NCBI GenBank assembly: GCA_028554795.2
Contig: JAPYKE020000037.1
Location: forward strand, 5,192,001-5,256,000
Direction of reading: 5' to 3'
DNA length: 64,000 nucleotides
From: Sinohyriopsis cumingii
Taxonomy: Eukaryota; Mollusca; Bivalvia; Unionida; Unionidae
A program made the translations under genes and the position numbers. The notes under the pieces are model-generated. The model did no database searches. It was not told where the DNA came from and saw only the letters and a list, made by a program, of their open reading frames with translations. This document shows positions 60,342 to 64,000 of the stretch, one piece after another. Within the stretch, counting starts at the first letter, position 1. The number at the start of each line of letters is the position of its first letter.

Positions 60342-63300
60342 ATGGATGAGTTCGAGAGATTAGCAGCAATTAAGCCCCGGAAAAATATTAAATTCAATCT
60401 CGATAGAGTCCTCAAGGGCACACCAAAAGCGTTAATAAACGATAAAACCCTGTTGAGTAAAATACGCGATTGTATTAATGAATTCAAGCGTGATGGCGCA
60501 TCTCACAGTTGGTCAACATTTCGAATTGATGGTGTTGTTGATGCTACCATGAACGACAACCGCGCAGCAACGATAATATCACAACTTGACGGTAAAAGAT
60601 ATTTCTTCAGAGTAAAATTCATTGTCCGGGTGGAATCAGGTAATTGGATCATACGTGATAAATTTGAACCGGTTCTCAGCGATAAGAAAACAGTCATTGT
60701 TAGCCGCGACTCCAAGCCAGGGCTGTTAACCGGAGTTGACAGACCATACTATGAACGAGCGTATCCTGAAACAGCAGTTGTTTATGGAATATACCCGTTA
60801 AATAAGAAACCTGATATCGGAAAACTGAAACCGATGAAACAGTCAACCGGGATAAATTGTGTAGCAGAACGAATAATAGAGCATTTTACAAATGCGTGTC
60901 GAGGAAACAAATTGACTGATTTACGACGTAGCAAAATCAACCAGTGGGAACTAACCGTAAAAGAGCGTGGAGCGACCATCAGCGACATAGCGAGATTAGA
61001 AACGTCGTTGAGATTTCCAATAACCGTTACAACGATAACCGGTGAAGTATTATGCGAATCAAAGTACAAATCAAAGGGAGCCCCAATCAAAATTATTGAT
61101 CATAACGAACACGCATGGACGCCCGCGATCACAATATTTCCACGGGATAGAACAGTAAAGTATATACCCGAAGAATTTTTGGGAGAAGAATTCTCCCGGG
61201 ATGGTTTTCTCGCGGAGAGGAAACTATTTGATGCTATTGCCTACTTGTGTAAAAACGACCCTGTATCAATGTGGTTACTTCGCAGCGCTGAAAACGATGC
61301 GGATACCTTTGATCAGTTTGTAAGACCAAACGGCGAATTATATCGCACTGAAGCATTTCACAACAGGATGAAAAAAACCGCCATAGAATTTGAGGAGTAT
61401 GATGAACAACTGCTAACAAATTGTTTTACGATTCCATCGGTTGTAGCTCATGTTGCAGCAAGGAAAAATGCGTGGAGACCAACGCGCAAGGAATTTCTAC
61501 CGGATGTACAATCCAGTTGTTTGGAATACTATCACGGTGGACTATGGAACACTGAATACAACCGCGACGCTATGATCTCGGTTGATATGGTTGCCTGTTA
61601 TCCAGCGAGTTTTCTCGGGTATGGATCCGCCGCTGAGTATTTCAAACGATTTGGACACCCCAGTCATGAAATGACTCGTGTTGCTATTAATGGACCACTG
61701 CCTGATTTTGATTTAACCGGATTCGCTCGCATAGTATCATTTGAATTCGCGGCAGGGCTCCATCGCTGTTGCTATATTTGGATCGGTAGACACATGGCTG
61801 AAAAGAAGTGGCTGCCAATAGCGCTGCTACGGTATATGATTGATTGTAGCATGCTAGTTTCGTTGATTGTCAGTGACGCGATTATATCATACCGGGCACA
61901 GACTGAAGTCTGGTTACCAGAACCGGAGCGTCTAGATAACATAATTGACGAGTCCAGAAAACACATTGATGCCGACGAGGAATATATCATCGAATGGTCC
62001 AGGAGGATATTCAACCAACGAAACCACGAGGCAAAAGATCTCGGTAGAAGAATAATCGGTAAGTTCACACAAGGTGGAAAAAACTACGACTACAAACGAT
62101 ATTGCTCACGGCTGATTATAGATGACGCAGAATATGATTTCGTAATCAAGGACGCAGTGGCAAAAAATAGATACGTGAACTGCGAAACAGCTTTCTTGTC
62201 CAATGGAACGAGGTTGGGTACAGTTGTTACCTACAGCGATGGAGACAGCCCGGCGTATCCACATTTGAGGGCGTCTATGCTGGGTTACGCCGCTATCAAT
62301 TTATTCTCGATGATAAATAGATTTCCCGATACCGCGGTTAGAGTAGCCGTTGATTCGTTTTATATAGACGTAGCGTATAAGGGAAACGTAGCCGAGTTTA
62401 CTAGTCCGGACGAGAGTTGGGGTACATGGAGAATTAAAAATGAAATACGACGCGATTATTCCCCGTCAGCAGATGTCACCGTTGAGAACGACTACTTACG
62501 CGGTGATAAATTATCAGAATGGTCTAATGCACCACCGTGTTCTGATCCAATTTGTAGACACAAGACGGTTTATTTAAGCGGCTGTGGCGGGTCAGGAAAG
62601 ACGACTCGGGCAATTGAATTATTTCGAACGCGGGCAAGTATAATCGTGCTTACACCGACCCATAGACTAGCGCGAGAGATAAAACAACGAAATGTTGACG
62701 CCGTTACTTATCACAGCTTTTTTCGATACAGCGGCGGTGAGTGGACTCCTGATCGAATGGGTGAAAAATTTATTCCCGACATTATCATCTGGGATGAGAT
62801 ATGTACTGTTTCGTTAGATACTTTACAAATGTTTCTTGAGTGGTTGCTGCGCGCGAATACAGCGGTAATCATGTGTGGGGATCATGGTCAACCACCACCA
62901 TTTGTCGGCGAGGGCCCACATGATTGGTTAAGGGGTTTTGTGGACTATTATAAAGAAACCGATACTGATTACCGAGCACTTGATGAACAACTGCGCGAGG
63001 TTAAAAAACTAATCAGATTACAGCCGGATAGAGTTCAGTGTGAAATAATCCGCGAGGTAATTCCGGAAACGCCGTTGAATGAATTCTGGGAAACATGGAG
63101 ACCAAACGATTTGATTGTAGCGAGTAGAAAGATAGTCAGAGACACACTTCAGCGGAAGTTGTTTACGTTGCATAAGGAAAAGTTTCCAACGCGTCCAGTG
63201 CCGTTATGTTATAGACCCGCGGACACACGGCGGCAGAACATTGAAGTTGAAATTCCAGCCCCGACAGCGTCGGGGACAAAAAAACAAATTCTCGTGCTGA

Positions 63301-63821
63301 ATGATATCGTGCTCGTTGATATCAGCGTCGTCGAGGACGCGCTACGTGCTGATAAATCCCCGTGGACGCTAGGATACGCAACAACAATACATTCCTCGCA
63401 GGGACTAACCATCACGGACACAATTGTTTGGATAGTTGATAATCGCATCGAATGGTCGAATCTAGTCTATCTTGCAGTGTCCAGAGTACGAAGGATAAAT
63501 CAGCTTCGAAGAATTGTTATTGACGGAGTCACTGACGGAGTCACCATCGATGCAAGCGTCATTGATAGAAAACTCTCGGGTTACCGCCAACAGGATAAAA
63601 AAAAACAGCGGCGTTTTGATATTGATGCCGAATTAATAATTGCGTTACGACAACAACAGAATAATCACTGCGCAAGTTGCAATTGTATAATGAGTTGGCG
63701 TTATTCGGATAAAGACACTCGCCAATTTACCGTGGATAGGATCGATAACAGTCTCGGTCATGTCAAAAACAATGTGAGGTTGACCTGTCTTGAGTGCAAT
63801 AGACGCAACGGCGCTAGTTAA
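60342..63821 (+). CDS. fused family-B DNA polymerase, SF1 helicase and HNH nuclease
   Basis: 1159 residues from MDEFERLAAI; an upstream in-frame ATG at 60294 would overlap the divergent gene and is less likely. Residues 1-400 carry the family-specific N-terminus with no obvious exonuclease motif. The polymerase palm follows: motif A SVDMVACYPASF (Asp415), a motif-B-like RRIIGKFTQGG (Lys574), and a motif-C position VRVAVDSFYIDV (Asp671) that lacks the usual DTD. Helicase motifs: Walker A GCGGSGKTT (747-755), IIIWDE (Asp818, Glu819), CGDHGQPPP and the C-terminal TTIHSSQGLT and LAVSRVRR. The C-terminus is an HNH/treble-clef fold: CASC (1110-1113), TVDRIDN and CLEC (1149-1152). It probably performs protein-primed genome replication with built-in unwinding. 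Similar polymerase-helicase fusions occur in other eukaryotic integrated elements, from recall. The gene is intact and is the only rightward gene. Confidence 0.8.
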   Translation: MDEFERLAAIKPRKNIKFNLDRVLKGTPKALINDKTLLSKIRDCINEFKRDGASHSWSTFRIDGVVDATMNDNRAATIISQLDGKRYFFRVKFIVRVESGNWIIRDKFEPVLSDKKTVIVSRDSKPGLLTGVDRPYYERAYPETAVVYGIYPLNKKPDIGKLKPMKQSTGINCVAERIIEHFTNACRGNKLTDLRRSKINQWELTVKERGATISDIARLETSLRFPITVTTITGEVLCESKYKSKGAPIKIIDHNEHAWTPAITIFPRDRTVKYIPEEFLGEEFSRDGFLAERKLFDAIAYLCKNDPVSMWLLRSAENDADTFDQFVRPNGELYRTEAFHNRMKKTAIEFEEYDEQLLTNCFTIPSVVAHVAARKNAWRPTRKEFLPDVQSSCLEYYHGGLWNTEYNRDAMISVDMVACYPASFLGYGSAAEYFKRFGHPSHEMTRVAINGPLPDFDLTGFARIVSFEFAAGLHRCCYIWIGRHMAEKKWLPIALLRYMIDCSMLVSLIVSDAIISYRAQTEVWLPEPERLDNIIDESRKHIDADEEYIIEWSRRIFNQRNHEAKDLGRRIIGKFTQGGKNYDYKRYCSRLIIDDAEYDFVIKDAVAKNRYVNCETAFLSNGTRLGTVVTYSDGDSPAYPHLRASMLGYAAINLFSMINRFPDTAVRVAVDSFYIDVAYKGNVAEFTSPDESWGTWRIKNEIRRDYSPSADVTVENDYLRGDKLSEWSNAPPCSDPICRHKTVYLSGCGGSGKTTRAIELFRTRASIIVLTPTHRLAREIKQRNVDAVTYHSFFRYSGGEWTPDRMGEKFIPDIIIWDEICTVSLDTLQMFLEWLLRANTAVIMCGDHGQPPPFVGEGPHDWLRGFVDYYKETDTDYRALDEQLREVKKLIRLQPDRVQCEIIREVIPETPLNEFWETWRPNDLIVASRKIVRDTLQRKLFTLHKEKFPTRPVPLCYRPADTRRQNIEVEIPAPTASGTKKQILVLNDIVLVDISVVEDALRADKSPWTLGYATTIHSSQGLTITDTIVWIVDNRIEWSNLVYLAVSRVRRINQLRRIVIDGVTDGVTIDASVIDRKLSGYRQQDKKKQRRFDIDAELIIALRQQQNNHCASCNCIMSWRYSDKDTRQFTVDRIDNSLGHVKNNVRLTCLECNRRNGAS

Positions 63822-64000
63822 GACCACGTGGGGGTAATTGAGTATCGTTAGGTATCACTTGTAGTTGCTCGCGTGTAAATCCGCGCCGAGGAGCAGTTGA
63901 ATCCAGTCTATAGATCGGTGGTCTACCAGTTGATCGTGTTATCGTTGATATGTTATGTGTGGTAACACTCCAAATAGGATCAGTAGCTCTTTTTTTACCG
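63814..64000 (-). CDS. C-terminus of a retroviral-type integrase, cut by the window edge
   Basis: A minus-strand frame enters from the right edge and stops at 63814-63816. Its 61 visible codons contain DPIWSVTTHNISTI and GRPPIYRLD...RGFTREQLQVIP. That matches the SH3-like tail domain of Polinton-type integrases: a Trp, a run of hydrophobic strand residues, PP.Y.L, then a GF...EL motif. The catalytic D,D-35-E core must lie off the window. It converges on the polymerase gene and overlaps its end by 8 bp. The integrase would insert the element into host DNA. The call rests on the C-terminal pattern only. Confidence 0.65.
   Translation of the reverse strand, partial: GKKRATDPIWSVTTHNISTITRSTGRPPIYRLDSTAPRRGFTREQLQVIPNDTQLPPRGLN

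Noticed and set aside
61772-62068. Minus-strand frames within the polymerase gene
   Set aside because: They are shadows of the 1159-residue plus-strand frame, which carries polymerase, helicase and HNH motifs.

Overview
This window looks like AT-rich invertebrate nuclear DNA, most likely from a mollusc, that carries a large integrated DNA virus-like element at its right end. The animal assignment rests on four things: there is no dense bacterial gene layout over the first 50 kb; long (AT)n, (CATA)n, (GT)n and (CT)n microsatellites are present; there are several minisatellites and MITE-like foldbacks; and six dispersed copies of a roughly 320 bp tRNA-headed SINE occur. The SINE body resembles the RUDI-type SINE known from bivalves, but that name comes from recall, not from a search.

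Region 1-49.8 kb is intergenic or intronic host DNA. I found no convincing complete host gene. It holds six SINE copies (about 2.9, 7.9, 9.6, 15.5, 17.9 and 31.6 kb), three copies of a longer interspersed repeat of about 1.3 kb (18.2, 21.5 and, inverted, 48.2 kb), a 24-bp minisatellite split by a SINE (7.5-8.2 kb), a 90-bp minisatellite (16.0-17.0 kb), a tandem triplication with a 360-380 bp period (3.2-4.3 kb), several small inverted-repeat elements, and a few decayed coding-like stretches (39.1, 42.0-43.5 kb).

Region 49.8-52.0 kb is a transition. It has a decayed fragment that resembles the end of the penton-like gene further right, an unassigned open stretch, and a 240-bp cluster of nested inverted and direct repeats that ends 11 bp beyond the last viral gene.

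Region 52.0-64.0 kb (cut by the window edge) is a compact Polinton/adintovirus-type element. The minus strand encodes, in order of transcription after the off-edge integrase: a zinc-ribbon protein, a NUMOD-type HNH endonuclease, a small helical protein, a coiled-coil protein with an acidic linker, a pVI-like minor core/capsid protein, the double-jelly-roll-type major capsid protein, a pX-like basic protein, an adenain-type maturation protease, a trimeric fibre-like protein with ten 21-residue repeats, a membrane-active hydrophobic protein, and a penton-like single-jelly-roll protein that carries a frameshift at an 11-base G run. The plus strand encodes one giant replication protein that joins a protein-primed family-B DNA polymerase, a superfamily-1 helicase and an HNH nuclease. 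The C-terminus of a retroviral-type integrase enters from the right edge.

Together these make a virion module (MCP, penton, fibre, protease, pX and pVI-like proteins), a replication module (polymerase-helicase-HNH) and an integration module. No packaging ATPase is visible; it may lie to the right of the window. Nearly all frames are open, so the copy is young or still active, apart from the penton frameshift. The most distinctive points are the three-enzyme replication fusion with an atypical polymerase motif C, the fibre gene, and a shared TTTACAATAA motif directly before several late-gene start codons.
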